DNA of 64,000 bases from a virus, in the IMG/VR virus record IMGVR_UViG_3300048694_001252, positions 51,247 to 115,246 of that record. The stretch is one strand, 5' to 3'. The notes under the pieces are model-generated. The model did not search any database. It was given only the letters and a program-made list of their open reading frames with translations, and was not told where the DNA came from. Made by a program: the position numbers and the translations under genes. Shown here piece after piece: positions 16,795-26,209 of this stretch. How positions within the stretch are numbered: position 1 is the first letter of the stretch; the number at the start of each line of letters is the position of its first letter.

Positions 16795-19700
16795 TAACTT
16801 ACTCCTGTGCCGTTGATCATCCAAACGTTGGCGGCAACATTCAATAGTGTCGCCATGCCATATGTGGTCACGGTTCTATTACCAGCAGTGGCATTGCCTG
16901 CAAGATACAGACTTACTCCGGTGTCTTGTGCAATAGTGATGTTGCCGGTTCCACGATTTACAATACTGATTGCTGTGCCCACGGTCCAACTCACAGATGA
17001 GTTATTTGCGATAGTCAATGTGTTACCAGTGGACAATGTTGAGTAGTAATGCTTGCCTGCATCGGCTGCTGCTATTGTGGCATTGCCAGCGAACGATATT
17101 TGGGGAAGATCTCTATAACCAATGGCATAGTTAGCAGTGGTTACTGTTGCTGAATTGCCTAACACTGCTCCAGGAGCAATGATATTGCCACCCAGTTGCA
17201 CATTACCGCCCAAAGGATTCAACACGATTGGATAGTAAGTGGCATTTTGTGAATATCCGCTTTGTATCCATTGTGCATAGGCTGTGCTCACACCATTTAG
17301 TGTAGATCCAACTGGATACTGACCCAAAGCCAGATAGTTGCTGCCGGAACCGCCTATTGATACCGCAGCATTGGCAGTGATTGCGTTGGCTGCTGGGGCA
17401 AGCTGAATTCCGCTTAGTAAACTATGTTGTAATGTGGCTGTGGCGTTGGAGCCTACATTCAAGTTACCTGTAACACTGGCAGTTCCTGCGGTGCTGATGT
17501 TACCACCAATGATATTACCTGTGGCTGTGATCAATCCGCCAGTTAAAATGTTACCGTGTGTGGCATTACCAGTAGAACTCATAATGCCAGCAGTTAAGAT
17601 ATTGCCACCAGTGATGTTACTCGAGGCTGATATCAATCCACCTGTTAATACGTTACCACCTGTGATATTACCAGCGTTAACTGTGCCGGTGGTAGATATT
17701 GTGTTACTGCCATATGCAGCCAACAATGTGGTTACGTTTGAGTTTCCATAACTGCTACCTGCAGCAACCGCGGCAAACACACCATTACCATATAACACGG
17801 TGCTGGCGTTGCCGTTTAAGTTGATTGAACTAATATTGCCCAAGTTTGCGGCTGTGATATTACCTGTGGCCGAAATCAAACCTGCTGTGAGTAAGTTGCC
17901 ACCCGTGATGTTGGCTGACACTGACACTGTGGTTCCTGTGTACGTGGTAGCATTGACATTGGCACCACCTAGGATATTACCACCTGTGATGTTGCCAGTA
18001 GCTGAGATCAAACCTGTGGTCGTGACGTTGCCGCTGATTACGTTACCAGTCACAGATGCATTACCACTGGTAACTGAGAATCCACTTACAATCAAGTTAG
18101 ATTGGGCATTGACATTACCAGTTACAAAAATACCATTTGTGCTGTTGAAGTTTACTCGCTGACCAAACTGAACTGCGGAGCCATTCTGAGTTGTAATCGT
18201 ATTGTTAGAACCATAAATGGTCAGTGCTGTACCAATAGTTGCGTTGCCTGTTGCAGTCACATCAGATAAGGTCGTAGCTCCGGTTACCTGCAACGATGTG
18301 GCTGTAACTGTGCCCGAAGCTGATATACCAACACCAAGTAAGTTGCCGCCACGCACGTTACCAGTTGCACTGATTGCACCACCTGTGAGTATATTTGCAC
18401 CAGTGATGTTGCCAGTGGCATTTACCTGTCCTGCGGTAGACAAATTGCCACCAATCACATTGGCTGCGCTGGTGACAGTACCAGTTGCACTGATTGCACC
18501 ACCTGTGAGTATATTTGCACCAGTGATGTTACCTGCGGTCACAGTGCCAGTAGTGGATATTGTGTTGCTGCCAAATCCAGCTAGCAAAGTGGTCACATTT
18601 GAGTTGCTGTAGGCGGCTGGTAATCCTGTGAGCTGGCTACCATTGCCAAAAAAGTAGTTTGCTGAGATATTTCCCGAAGCACTGACCACTCCTGTGGCAA
18701 CAAGATTGCCACCTGTAACGTTACCGGTAGTGCTGACTGGCGCAGAACCACTGACTTGTATATTGCTTAGTAAACTGCCATCGCCTAAGATATAGGCACC
18801 ACGCACGTTACCAGTGGCCGAAATAGCACCACTGGTAGTGATCCCTGTGTTGGAGATTTGCGCCACGGTGTTTGCTGAGCCCGAGCCGCCGGCATTGAAC
18901 TTGATACCGTAGCCTGCTGTTGTGGTACCAAGAACCAAGTTGCCACCTGCTGCCCCACCTTGCACATACAGATAACCGTCTCTGCGCTGCACTGCTGAAC
19001 CAAGACTGTTGTCTTGTGTACCGTCCCACACACTGCTGGCTATACCCATGTCAAGATAGTTTGTGGTATCTGTGCCGTCATCTGCTGTGATCGCCAGTTC
19101 CATAGACGCCACATTACCGTGATTGGTATTCTGCAGGTTTACTTGGGTATAGCTGTTGTCATCGCCTGTTATTTGTACCACAGTGTTGGGCAGAGGTGTA
19201 TAACCGGTCTTGCCAGCATAGATAGCACCAATACCTGTTGATATATTGCCGTAGAACACACCCGAGTTGCCAGAAATCTGTGTGACGTTTCCTGTAAAGT
19301 TTATGTTGCCAGTCACAAACAAGTTACCACCAATGGTAGCGTTACCATCTAAATCAAAGTTTTTTGAGCCGTTGATGTTGCCACTTATGGTAGCGTCGTA
19401 AACACTCAGGTTGCCAGTTGTTGTGATATCTCCGGGAGCAGTCAGTGCACCTGTGTTATCAAATGTCCAATGGCTTGTGAATGCGCTTATGCTCACATTG
19501 CCATTGGCATAGATCTGGATATCGTTGGCATCCATGTAGATGGCTGTGAGATCATCCACAGTAGAAGTTAGATAGGCAGTGTTACCACCGTTTTCGTTCA
19601 GCGACAGTTTTGAGTTGCCCTGTACAACGTTGCCAGGTATAGTCAAGTTACCAGTATAATCAAACACCCAACTGTTAGAACCAGCTGTGATGTTTACATT

Positions 19701-22322
19701 ACCTGCATGGCCTGCTGGGTCTGCACTGTTGCCTGTTGTGAGATAGATGCTGCCGCCAGGACCTCCTCCACCTCCATCATTGAAGGCACCAACGCCGCCT
19801 GTGATCACAACGTCTCCACCAGAAGTGGTATAGTAGTCGCCTAGATCTGCTGATCCAGCTGTGATAGCTATGTTGTATCCATCAACCGCACCTGTAGCAG
19901 ACACTGTGGAAACGGTTGTATTACCCGACACAGTGACATTGCCAGTGGTATCAAACGTCCATACTGCTGTGTTGGCGGCCAGTTCAATGTTGCCTGTTCC
20001 GCCTTGGAACGTGACATTGCCTGCGGTATCAAATGTCCAGGCATACGATCCAGCAATGACTTCTACATTGGGGTTGGTGCCTACAAACGCACCTGCACTC
20101 ACATTACCTGTGGTCACCACATTGCCCGGAGCAAACAACTGGCCATTGGTATCAAAGTTCCAAAGATTGCTGTTGCTGACCAGTTGCATATTGCCACTGG
20201 CGCCCAAGTTACCTGTGCTGTCAAATGTCCAACCATACACATTGCCTGCATTGCCCACATTGGTTTGGATGACCACATTGGCATTAGCATACGTATAAGT
20301 GTCAACTCCATTTTCCATGCTGACACCATTGACATCACTTTGTATGTTGGCTGTAACAGTGAGTCCAGTGTTGCTGTAGGCCCAAAAAGCCTGATTGGTG
20401 TCTAAAATGATATTGCCGGGTGCTGTAAGATTGCCAGTATTGTCAAAGGTCCAAATATATACATTGGCCACCAGTTCAATATTGGCCTGATCGCCTACAA
20501 ATGTGTTGGCTGTGATATTACCTGTGGTTGATATCACATTTGATCCAAAGTTGGCCATGAGTGTGACCACGTTGGAGTCACCGTAATTACTGATTACGCC
20601 ATCTAGAATACTGACACCATTGGCATAGTTGATGTTTGATGTGTTACTGGGTAGATCTATATTGCCATTGCTTCGGAAGGAGTATGATCCTGTGCCCACA
20701 TTGAGAACAACACCACTACCGCTGGTGCTGTAGATTTGAACAGGTTGACTGCTTTGATTCAGTACTGATGGAAAAGTCATACCGGCATTGCTTTCAATGC
20801 CGGGATCAATGCGTATACCTTCATTGCCTAGACCACTATTGGGGGCACCTAAATTGCCATTGAATTCACCGATGGTCCATTCACCGTCCAACCATGATAT
20901 TAAATTACCCAATCCGTATTGAATGACGTTGCTAGCAGCCATCGGGGTATTGGTCATCGTGATACTGGCAAATGTATTACCGCCACCACCATAGGGATTA
21001 CCATTGGCATAGTTGATACTGCTGGTGTCTGAGGGCAGGGTAATATTGCCATTGTTTTCAAAACGCCATTGGCTAGCACCAGCATTGACCAGCACATTGC
21101 CGTAAAAACCTAGACCACCGGTGCTGATACCGCCACCAATGGTGACATTACCCCCGGGACCATCCCCACCATAACCTCCGGTCATTGTGATGGCTCCACC
21201 AGAACCACCGCCTCCATAACCGCCTAAGATCTCAACATAACCACCCGAGCCACCGCCACTGTCCCCACCTTTGAGGTATAGATATCCAGCTGTGCCTGCA
21301 CTTTGTACATCCCCGGCTTCTACACGAATATATCCGCCTGAACCGTTGCCGGGTCCATATCCGCCGCGTATCTTGACGTCACCGCCATTGCCGTCTGTAT
21401 CGCCACCGCGACCGGCCCAGAGATAGATATCGCCACCTTCTCCGCCAGTACCGTCGGCACCTTTGCCAGGATTGATTACCAAACGTTGTGAGTTTATGTT
21501 TGTATTTGCATCGCCATTGGCCGTGGTTATTACAGACTCGTAGTTGTTGTCTGTCAACGACAACGTGTAACCATACACTGTACCACTGGATATATCTCCA
21601 CGAGTCGTGTATTGCAATGGAGCAAGAAGTTGACCATTGTTGTCAAAGGTCCATGTGGCCGCGGTCACCCCAGTATTGTTGCCAGTTTGTAACGCTAGGT
21701 TACCATAGAGATTGAACAGCGTGGTCGTGTTGTTGATTGCACCATTAGTGGGCAGAATCAAGGCCGCAGTGGGGCCAGACAACAGATCACCGTTTGTGAC
21801 GGAACCGCCATTGATGTTGTATTGTGTGTTGCCTATAAATGCCCAGTTACCAAGATCAGCATTGCCACCCGCTACGTTACTCCAATAGGTGTTACCTACA
21901 CCATCCGTGGTCAAGACCTGACCTGCAACGCCCGCCAGACCGGTGTAGCGTACATTGCCTACCTGAACTACCTGACTGGTGATACCCGTCGTGTTGAGAT
22001 AGCGTATCCAGGCACTGTCATACCAGAACGCAGGGGTACCTAGATCATACACACTGTCCGACAAGGGTCGCATGTGCTGTGTGAGCGCCGTGGTCTGCAT
22101 CTGTATGTTGCCTAGACCATTGCCCGCGATCACGAGATCTAGATCGGTCTGGGTAGTTGACACCCAGTTGTTGGTGATCGTCACATTGGTGTTGACCGGA
22201 CCTGCTGCCCACACGTTGGCAAAGTTGTTGTTGACGTTGTCAAAGGCCTCACGCAGGCCTTCACCGGTACCGTTGTTGGGTGCCGAACCTAGATTGATTA
22301 CCTGCTGGGGGGTATTGCTCAT
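16794..22322 (-). CDS. Long tail fibre protein (1,842 aa), beta-repeat type
   Basis: The N-terminal anchor (MSNTPQQVINLGSAPNNGTG ... FANVWAAGPVN) is paralogous to that of the collagen-like fibre at 461-7837. Residues about 280-420 are extremely Gly-rich (GGYGGGGSGGAITMTGGYGG), and the body consists of repeats of the types WTFDNTGNLTAPGNI and GNITGGNILTGGLISATGN. This pattern suggests a long beta-helical shaft. The C-terminus (SWTVGTAISIVNRGTGNITI, ending VWMINGTGVS) is a beta-type tip domain common in marine phage fibres. It is expressed from a late-type octamer just upstream and coupled to three LamG lectins downstream, so a composite adhesion device is likely. No enzymatic or intramolecular chaperone motif is recognised. 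Confidence 0.88.
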   Translation of the reverse strand: MSNTPQQVINLGSAPNNGTGEGLREAFDNVNNNFANVWAAGPVNTNVTITNNWVSTTQTDLDLVIAGNGLGNIQMQTTALTQHMRPLSDSVYDLGTPAFWYDSAWIRYLNTTGITSQVVQVGNVRYTGLAGVAGQVLTTDGVGNTYWSNVAGGNADLGNWAFIGNTQYNINGGSVTNGDLLSGPTAALILPTNGAINNTTTLFNLYGNLALQTGNNTGVTAATWTFDNNGQLLAPLQYTTRGDISSGTVYGYTLSLTDNNYESVITTANGDANTNINSQRLVINPGKGADGTGGEGGDIYLWAGRGGDTDGNGGDVKIRGGYGPGNGSGGYIRVEAGDVQSAGTAGYLYLKGGDSGGGSGGYVEILGGYGGGGSGGAITMTGGYGGDGPGGNVTIGGGISTGGLGFYGNVLVNAGASQWRFENNGNITLPSDTSSINYANGNPYGGGGNTFASITMTNTPMAASNVIQYGLGNLISWLDGEWTIGEFNGNLGAPNSGLGNEGIRIDPGIESNAGMTFPSVLNQSSQPVQIYSTSGSGVVLNVGTGSYSFRSNGNIDLPSNTSNINYANGVSILDGVISNYGDSNVVTLMANFGSNVISTTGNITANTFVGDQANIELVANVYIWTFDNTGNLTAPGNIILDTNQAFWAYSNTGLTVTANIQSDVNGVSMENGVDTYTYANANVVIQTNVGNAGNVYGWTFDSTGNLGASGNMQLVSNSNLWNFDTNGQLFAPGNVVTTGNVSAGAFVGTNPNVEVIAGSYAWTFDTAGNVTFQGGTGNIELAANTAVWTFDTTGNVTVSGNTTVSTVSATGAVDGYNIAITAGSADLGDYYTTSGGDVVITGGVGAFNDGGGGGPGGSIYLTTGNSADPAGHAGNVNITAGSNSWVFDYTGNLTIPGNVVQGNSKLSLNENGGNTAYLTSTVDDLTAIYMDANDIQIYANGNVSISAFTSHWTFDNTGALTAPGDITTTGNLSVYDATISGNINGSKNFDLDGNATIGGNLFVTGNINFTGNVTQISGNSGVFYGNISTGIGAIYAGKTGYTPLPNTVVQITGDDNSYTQVNLQNTNHGNVASMELAITADDGTDTTNYLDMGIASSVWDGTQDNSLGSAVQRRDGYLYVQGGAAGGNLVLGTTTAGYGIKFNAGGSGSANTVAQISNTGITTSGAISATGNVRGAYILGDGSLLSNIQVSGSAPVSTTGNVTGGNLVATGVVSASGNISANYFFGNGSQLTGLPAAYSNSNVTTLLAGFGSNTISTTGTVTAGNITGANILTGGAISATGTVTSAANVIGGNLSTAGQVNATGNITGANILTGGAISATGNVRGGNLLGVGISASGTVTATSLQVTGATTLSDVTATGNATIGTALTIYGSNNTITTQNGSAVQFGQRVNFNSTNGIFVTGNVNAQSNLIVSGFSVTSGNASVTGNVISGNVTTTGLISATGNITGGNILGGANVNATTYTGTTVSVSANITGGNLLTAGLISATGNITAANLGNISSINLNGNASTVLYGNGVFAAVAAGSSYGNSNVTTLLAAYGSNTISTTGTVNAGNITGGNVLTGGLISASSNITGGNILTAGIMSSTGNATHGNILTGGLITATGNIIGGNISTAGTASVTGNLNVGSNATATLQHSLLSGIQLAPAANAITANAAVSIGGSGSNYLALGQYPVGSTLNGVSTAYAQWIQSGYSQNATYYPIVLNPLGGNVQLGGNIIAPGAVLGNSATVTTANYAIGYRDLPQISFAGNATIAAADAGKHYYSTLSTGNTLTIANNSSVSWTVGTAISIVNRGTGNITIAQDTGVSLYLAGNATAGNRTVTTYGMATLLNVAANVWMINGTGVS

Positions 22323-22327
22323 ATTTT

Positions 22328-22351
22328 CCGTATCCTATAAGGATATTTATG
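22328..22351 (-). promoter_or_regulatory. Late-type promoter of the 1,842-aa fibre
   Basis: On the minus strand CATAAATA (22351-22344) is followed by TCCTTATAGGATA, an imperfect palindrome like the one before the collagen-like fibre, and ATG 22322. The octamer overlaps the TAA stop (22349-22347) of the homing endonuclease gene. Confidence 0.6.
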
Positions 22352-23120
22352 GGCTGTACCTATCTCCCCGGCCACCACCGCGGCGCGCACAATGATCACC
22401 GTGCCGGTGATACCAGCCACGAGCAATATCGCGATCACAGTGCGGGCAATGTATCTTGACTCGTTTTTGGCCACGTTGCTTGGCTACTCTGCGTTCTACT
22501 ACTTCTGGGTCTACTTTACGCCCCAACATCGCTTTTCTGAGTTTTTGTTTTTGTTCATCACTCATTGGAATACCTTTGTTGTGGGCTTGTTGTTTGCCTT
22601 TTTTGGCTTCGCTTATCTTACGGCGAGTTTCCTCTGATACCGCTTTACCATAACGTCCATTTTTTTCTCCCTTGTGAGCTTCAGAGTTTTTGCGTCTATG
22701 ATCTTCTGTTGCTATTTTGCCCTTATTCTTTCCAACATTTGATTGTCTAATTTTTTCAATTTGTTCTTTAGACTTAGGTTTACCTTTGTGAAACTCACTG
22801 ATCTTACGACGACTCTCTTTAGTAGGTACAATATATCCCGCGACATTCTGATTGATCCAACGATCATCTTCTAGCACGCGGCAGCGCCGTAACACTCTGG
22901 TTTCCCATGCTACTGCTTGTTCTCGAGTTTCAAACACCCGGCGTATCTCTACATCAAAACTATCGCGGCCGGTCTCTTCAATCAACCGTTGTACTTTGGG
23001 ACTGCTGGTAAAGTATTGGTGCCAGAGATCTTGCTCTGGTGGTAATTTGTTGGCACTGCGTACCCCGTAATATACACGATTGGTAGGACGATGTCGGATT
23101 AGATATGTATAAGGTTTCAT
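22347..23120 (-). CDS. GIY-YIG homing endonuclease with NUMOD3 motifs (257 aa)
   Basis: The N-terminus YTYLIRHRPTNRVYYGVRSA is a GIY-YIG nuclease signature, with the E of AVAWETRVLRR in the expected later position. Residues about 105-200 hold several NUMOD3-type DNA-binding units (SRRKISEFHKGKPKSKEQIE, DHRRKNSEAHKGEKNGRYGK, ETRRKISEAKKGKQQAHNKG). The C-terminus has a zinc-finger-like CPHC...H...HGDHC. This is the layout of free-standing homing endonucleases such as T4 Seg proteins. It sits between the capsid gene and the fibres without an intron and has its own sigma70-type promoter, so it is likely expressed early and independently. It would spread itself by cutting phages lacking it at this spot. 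Confidence 0.9.
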   Translation of the reverse strand: MKPYTYLIRHRPTNRVYYGVRSANKLPPEQDLWHQYFTSSPKVQRLIEETGRDSFDVEIRRVFETREQAVAWETRVLRRCRVLEDDRWINQNVAGYIVPTKESRRKISEFHKGKPKSKEQIEKIRQSNVGKNKGKIATEDHRRKNSEAHKGEKNGRYGKAVSEETRRKISEAKKGKQQAHNKGIPMSDEQKQKLRKAMLGRKVDPEVVERRVAKQRGQKRVKIHCPHCDRDIARGWYHRHGDHCARRGGGRGDRYSP

Positions 23121-23157
23121 ATTGTTATTTAGTTAGAGAGTGCGATTTCACCTATCT

Positions 23158-23186
23158 AACATAACATTCTTAGGAGAAATAGTCAA
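23158..23186 (-). promoter_or_regulatory. Sigma70-type promoter of the homing endonuclease
   Basis: The minus strand carries TTGACT (23186-23181) and TATGTT (23163-23158) with a 17-bp spacer, about 40 bp before ATG 23120. The -35 box is 5/6 and the -10 box 4/6 of consensus. It begins right behind the capsid gene terminator. Confidence 0.6.
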
Positions 23187-23214
23187 CAAAAAACCCACCG
23201 AAGTGGGTTTCTTG
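23187..23214 (-). terminator. Intrinsic terminator after the major capsid gene
   Basis: On the minus strand AAACCCAC pairs with GTGGGTTT around a TTCG tetraloop (23210-23191), followed by TTTGTTG. It lies 27 bp past the gp23 stop. A UUCG-capped 8-bp stem plus U-rich tail is a classic Rho-independent terminator and fits a highly expressed gene. Confidence 0.85.
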
Positions 23215-23237
23215 TTTTGTTGCGTCGACCAACTGGA

Positions 23238-24434
23238 TTAGCTGAAGGACAAATTGCTCACGGCAATTTCCCCTACGTAGTCGCCAGCATTGCCGAAGCT
23301 GCTTGCGGTGTTTGTCAACTCGATGTAGCCATATCTCGTCATAAAGCTCACGACCGGTTCAAACGTGGTCGGATCCAGCACCACGCCTGAGCTCATCAAG
23401 GGGATGTAGGGGCAGTAGAACGCCGGGGCGTCTGCTTCCGAACTTCCCTTGTAGCCAACCAGCACCGGGGTGGTGTCAGCAGCGTAGCTGTCAACAAACA
23501 CGCGCATGCTGCCGTTCAGGGTGCCCACAAACTTGGTGTTGGTGGGAGCCTCAAACGTGCCTTCGGTGGTGCGAGCAAAAGCCGAAGTGGTAGCTGATTG
23601 CAGCACAGTGAGTGCAGCCGAGCTAACAACGGCATAGTTACCAGCGCCACGACGTGTGCGTTGAGCGATCAGGTTTGCCACACGATTGATCAGCACTGCC
23701 AGAGCAGCGTGTTCGTCACCCACGAACGTAGCAGTACCCGAAACGGTAGCTTGGTTGTAAGTAAACTCAGTCGAAGCCAGGCTGCGCAGGCTCAACAGGA
23801 TCTCTTGGTCGATTTCAGCCGTGATTTCCTGAGCCAGTGCTGCCATGATTTCAGCTTCAACGTCGATGCCGTGCATGGCCTGTGCATCTTGTGCCGATTC
23901 AAACGTCCAACGAGCCTGCAGTTTGCGGGTCTTGGCTTCAACCGCTTGCTTCAGGATCTGAACGCTGATCTGTTTACCGCCAGTGCCTTCCATGGTAGCT
24001 GTGTTGCCACCGGTGTAGTTGGCCGTGCTGGTGGTATCTTTGGGCACAGTTGAGTATGCCACAGCGATCGTGAACGGGCTCAGTGCTTCTTGACCCGCGG
24101 TCACGCTGGTAGCAGCGGCCGAAGTATCAGTCAAGCTCTGTGCATAACGCACACGCAGAGTGTGGATCTGACCCACAGGACCGGTCATGGGCTGTACACC
24201 AACCAGCTCATTGGCGATAACCGTAGGCATCACACGTCGGATCACCGGCAGAATCACGCGATTCAGCGTAGCGATGTTGCCCGCAGCGGTTGAACCGCTC
24301 GAGGCATTTTCTTTCAGGTAGCGTCGGGTGTTTTCAAGAATCACCTTCATGCTATTGCGTCGAGTACCTTGGAGTCCTTCCAACAGGGCCTCTTTGGTTT
24401 CTTCCCAACGGCTTTCAAGTAGTTGCTCTGACAT
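23238..24434 (-). CDS. 23: Major capsid protein gp23
   Basis: This is the main shell protein of T4-like heads. Diagnostic features are the N-terminal region with RRYLKENASSGSTAAGNIAT, then LNRVILPVIRRVMPTVIANE and LVGVQPMTGPVGQIHTLRVR, and the C-terminal VVSFMTRYGYIELTNTASSF. At 398 aa it is shorter than T4 gp23 (521 aa), the difference falling in insertion regions. In T4 the N-terminal part is removed by the prohead protease gp21, which is encoded two genes upstream here; the region around residues 45-65 is the likely cut zone by analogy. A strong Shine-Dalgarno (AAGGAG, 8 nt from ATG) and a UUCG-type terminator behind the gene fit high expression. It closes the head operon running from 32065. 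Confidence 0.97.
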   Translation of the reverse strand: MSEQLLESRWEETKEALLEGLQGTRRNSMKVILENTRRYLKENASSGSTAAGNIATLNRVILPVIRRVMPTVIANELVGVQPMTGPVGQIHTLRVRYAQSLTDTSAAATSVTAGQEALSPFTIAVAYSTVPKDTTSTANYTGGNTATMEGTGGKQISVQILKQAVEAKTRKLQARWTFESAQDAQAMHGIDVEAEIMAALAQEITAEIDQEILLSLRSLASTEFTYNQATVSGTATFVGDEHAALAVLINRVANLIAQRTRRGAGNYAVVSSAALTVLQSATTSAFARTTEGTFEAPTNTKFVGTLNGSMRVFVDSYAADTTPVLVGYKGSSEADAPAFYCPYIPLMSSGVVLDPTTFEPVVSFMTRYGYIELTNTASSFGNAGDYVGEIAVSNLSFS

Positions 24435-24453
24435 TTCTGTCTCTCCTTTGTTA

Positions 24454-25545
24454 TTACAGCCCTGCCAGACGCTTGAGTTCGATCACGTTGTTATCTGTGT
24501 CTTGCTCCTGCGACTCCGGCAATTGTTTATCACCAGTCACTGCCGTGACCGATTCAGCCACGACCTTGCGAGTTGTGGTTTTACGGTCTTCCAGCACTGC
24601 CGGTAGATACTTTTCAAATGCGCCTTTCAACCGCGAGGTCTGGACGCTTTCCAACAGACCGCGCATGACTTCGGCCTTGTCCCGGTTCAGGGGTGCAAGT
24701 AGTTCGGTCATGGTCTGTGCACGTTCGTTGTTTTCACGGATCATGCTCAGTTCACGGTTTTTGCTCTCAACAAGCACGCGAGCGCGTTCGCTGAGTTCAA
24801 TCGCTTCACGCAGTTTGTGATCCTTGTCCACCACCAGCTGATTCAAGCGACGCATCTCGGCCTTTTCGTTGAGATGTGTGGCGCCAAATTCTGCTGCATA
24901 GGCTTCAAAAATCCTGCGTCCAAAACTGTTCTCGCGAGCAATTTGGATATCTTCCTGCAGTTGTGACAGTTCGCTACGTAGATGCTGGCTCACAGCCTGG
25001 CTCATCTTGGCCGCGCTTTCTTTAACAAAGCGGGTCTTGAGTGCCTCTAGTTTGCCTCGTGCTTCGCGGACCAAACGCACTTTGGTTTCCACCACATCGC
25101 GTTTGTCCTGAGCAAACTCTGTGATCTCACGTGCCAGTGCAGCCACTATGAAGTTTTCTAGTTTGACCAGACCTTCATTGTGGATCTTGCGATCACGGCG
25201 CAGTTCGGTGATTTCTTCTGCCAATTTCTTGGTAAGGAAGCCATTGAACTTTGTGGCCGATTCCTGCATTTTGCGCTGGAAGCGCACTCGATCTTCGGCC
25301 AAGCGGGTTTTTTCTTCCACCTGGGCCTGGATCTCTGCGGTGAGACCTTCTGTTACCATGCGATCTAGGGCTTCTACCATCACAGTCTTGTCATGCTCAT
25401 AGCGTTGTGCGAATTCCTCGCGGAGTTCCACACGTACTTGTTCACGGGTCTCATTGAGCTTGGTTTCCCAGGCTTCATTGATCTCCTTTCCCATTTCTTC
25501 GGTGATCAAGTTGCTGTCAAGCAATGGTTTCAGTTGCTCAAACAT
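24454..25545 (-). CDS. 22: Prohead scaffold protein gp22
   Basis: The protein is almost entirely charged alpha-helix or coiled coil (for example NETREQVRVELREEFAQRYE, KTRLAEDRVRFQRKMQESAT), as expected for the assembly core that gp23 polymerises around and gp21 later degrades. The N-terminus MFEQLKPLLDSNLITEEMGK matches gp22-type starts, and the C-terminal part contains TMTELLAPLNRDKAEVMRGL and FEKYLPAVLEDR. It has 363 aa against 269 in T4. It lies in the canonical place between the protease (gp21) and the major capsid protein, 13 bp after gp21 and 19 bp before gp23, with AAGGAG before the ATG. Confidence 0.93.
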   Translation of the reverse strand: MFEQLKPLLDSNLITEEMGKEINEAWETKLNETREQVRVELREEFAQRYEHDKTVMVEALDRMVTEGLTAEIQAQVEEKTRLAEDRVRFQRKMQESATKFNGFLTKKLAEEITELRRDRKIHNEGLVKLENFIVAALAREITEFAQDKRDVVETKVRLVREARGKLEALKTRFVKESAAKMSQAVSQHLRSELSQLQEDIQIARENSFGRRIFEAYAAEFGATHLNEKAEMRRLNQLVVDKDHKLREAIELSERARVLVESKNRELSMIRENNERAQTMTELLAPLNRDKAEVMRGLLESVQTSRLKGAFEKYLPAVLEDRKTTTRKVVAESVTAVTGDKQLPESQEQDTDNNVIELKRLAGL

Positions 25546-25558
25546 GCTTGGTTTCTCC

Positions 25559-26203
25559 TTAGATTTTGAGATCCCGGATCAGGCGTTTGACTTCCTGAGC
25601 CAGATATCTCTGTACCTTGTCGCTTTCACCAGCTTCACGGGCCATTTCAATCAGCCTATGACCATTACGCATATTCATGAGACCTTCATAGATGGCCTGT
25701 GGATATGCGTTGGGTGCGCTGGGTTGTGCGACTACATCAATAGTGACGATTTCAAAGTCACTAACATGTCCTGTATGGTCGTCAACGTTGCCGCTACCGC
25801 GGCTGCTGACGCCCAGTTTGACTCCGCTTTGCAGCAGAGTCGTGATCAGTTGTCCCATGGGCGTGGGTAGGATCTTGAGCTTGCCGCAACCGGCATGCCC
25901 GTCCATCCACATTTCTTGCACATCATGACACACACGATCCAGATTGATCTTGAGATCATCGGGGTGGTCTACCTCGCCCAGTACTGAATTGCCATTACGG
26001 ATCTGCTCGTTGATGGTGTTTACGGCCTTGGTAATCTCATGACGCGGATATATGCGATCATTGGCGTTTCTTTTGTCGCCTTCGATACAGATGCCCTTGA
26101 GATAGAGATTCTTACCTCCCTTGCCGGTAGCATCGTCCTCGGTTATGACTTCGATACGTGCCTGATTGAAGGTAAGATTTTCTCTGAGATAACGTGGTGT
26201 CAT
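25559..26203 (-). CDS. 21: Prohead core protease gp21
   Basis: This is the serine protease that matures T4-like proheads by cutting gp23 and degrading the core. Visible landmarks are KGICIEGDKRNANDRIYPRH, GNSVLGEVDHPDD with the probable catalytic His80, and VKLGVSSRGSGNVDDHTGHV with the probable nucleophile Ser134, followed by VSDFEIVTIDVVAQPSAPNA. The length (214 aa) equals that of T4 gp21 (212 aa). No clear Shine-Dalgarno precedes the ATG at 26203; the stop of the core gene is only 6 bp upstream, so coupled translation is likely. Confidence 0.95.
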   Translation of the reverse strand: MTPRYLRENLTFNQARIEVITEDDATGKGGKNLYLKGICIEGDKRNANDRIYPRHEITKAVNTINEQIRNGNSVLGEVDHPDDLKINLDRVCHDVQEMWMDGHAGCGKLKILPTPMGQLITTLLQSGVKLGVSSRGSGNVDDHTGHVSDFEIVTIDVVAQPSAPNAYPQAIYEGLMNMRNGHRLIEMAREAGESDKVQRYLAQEVKRLIRDLKI

Positions 26204-26209
26204 CTGGTG

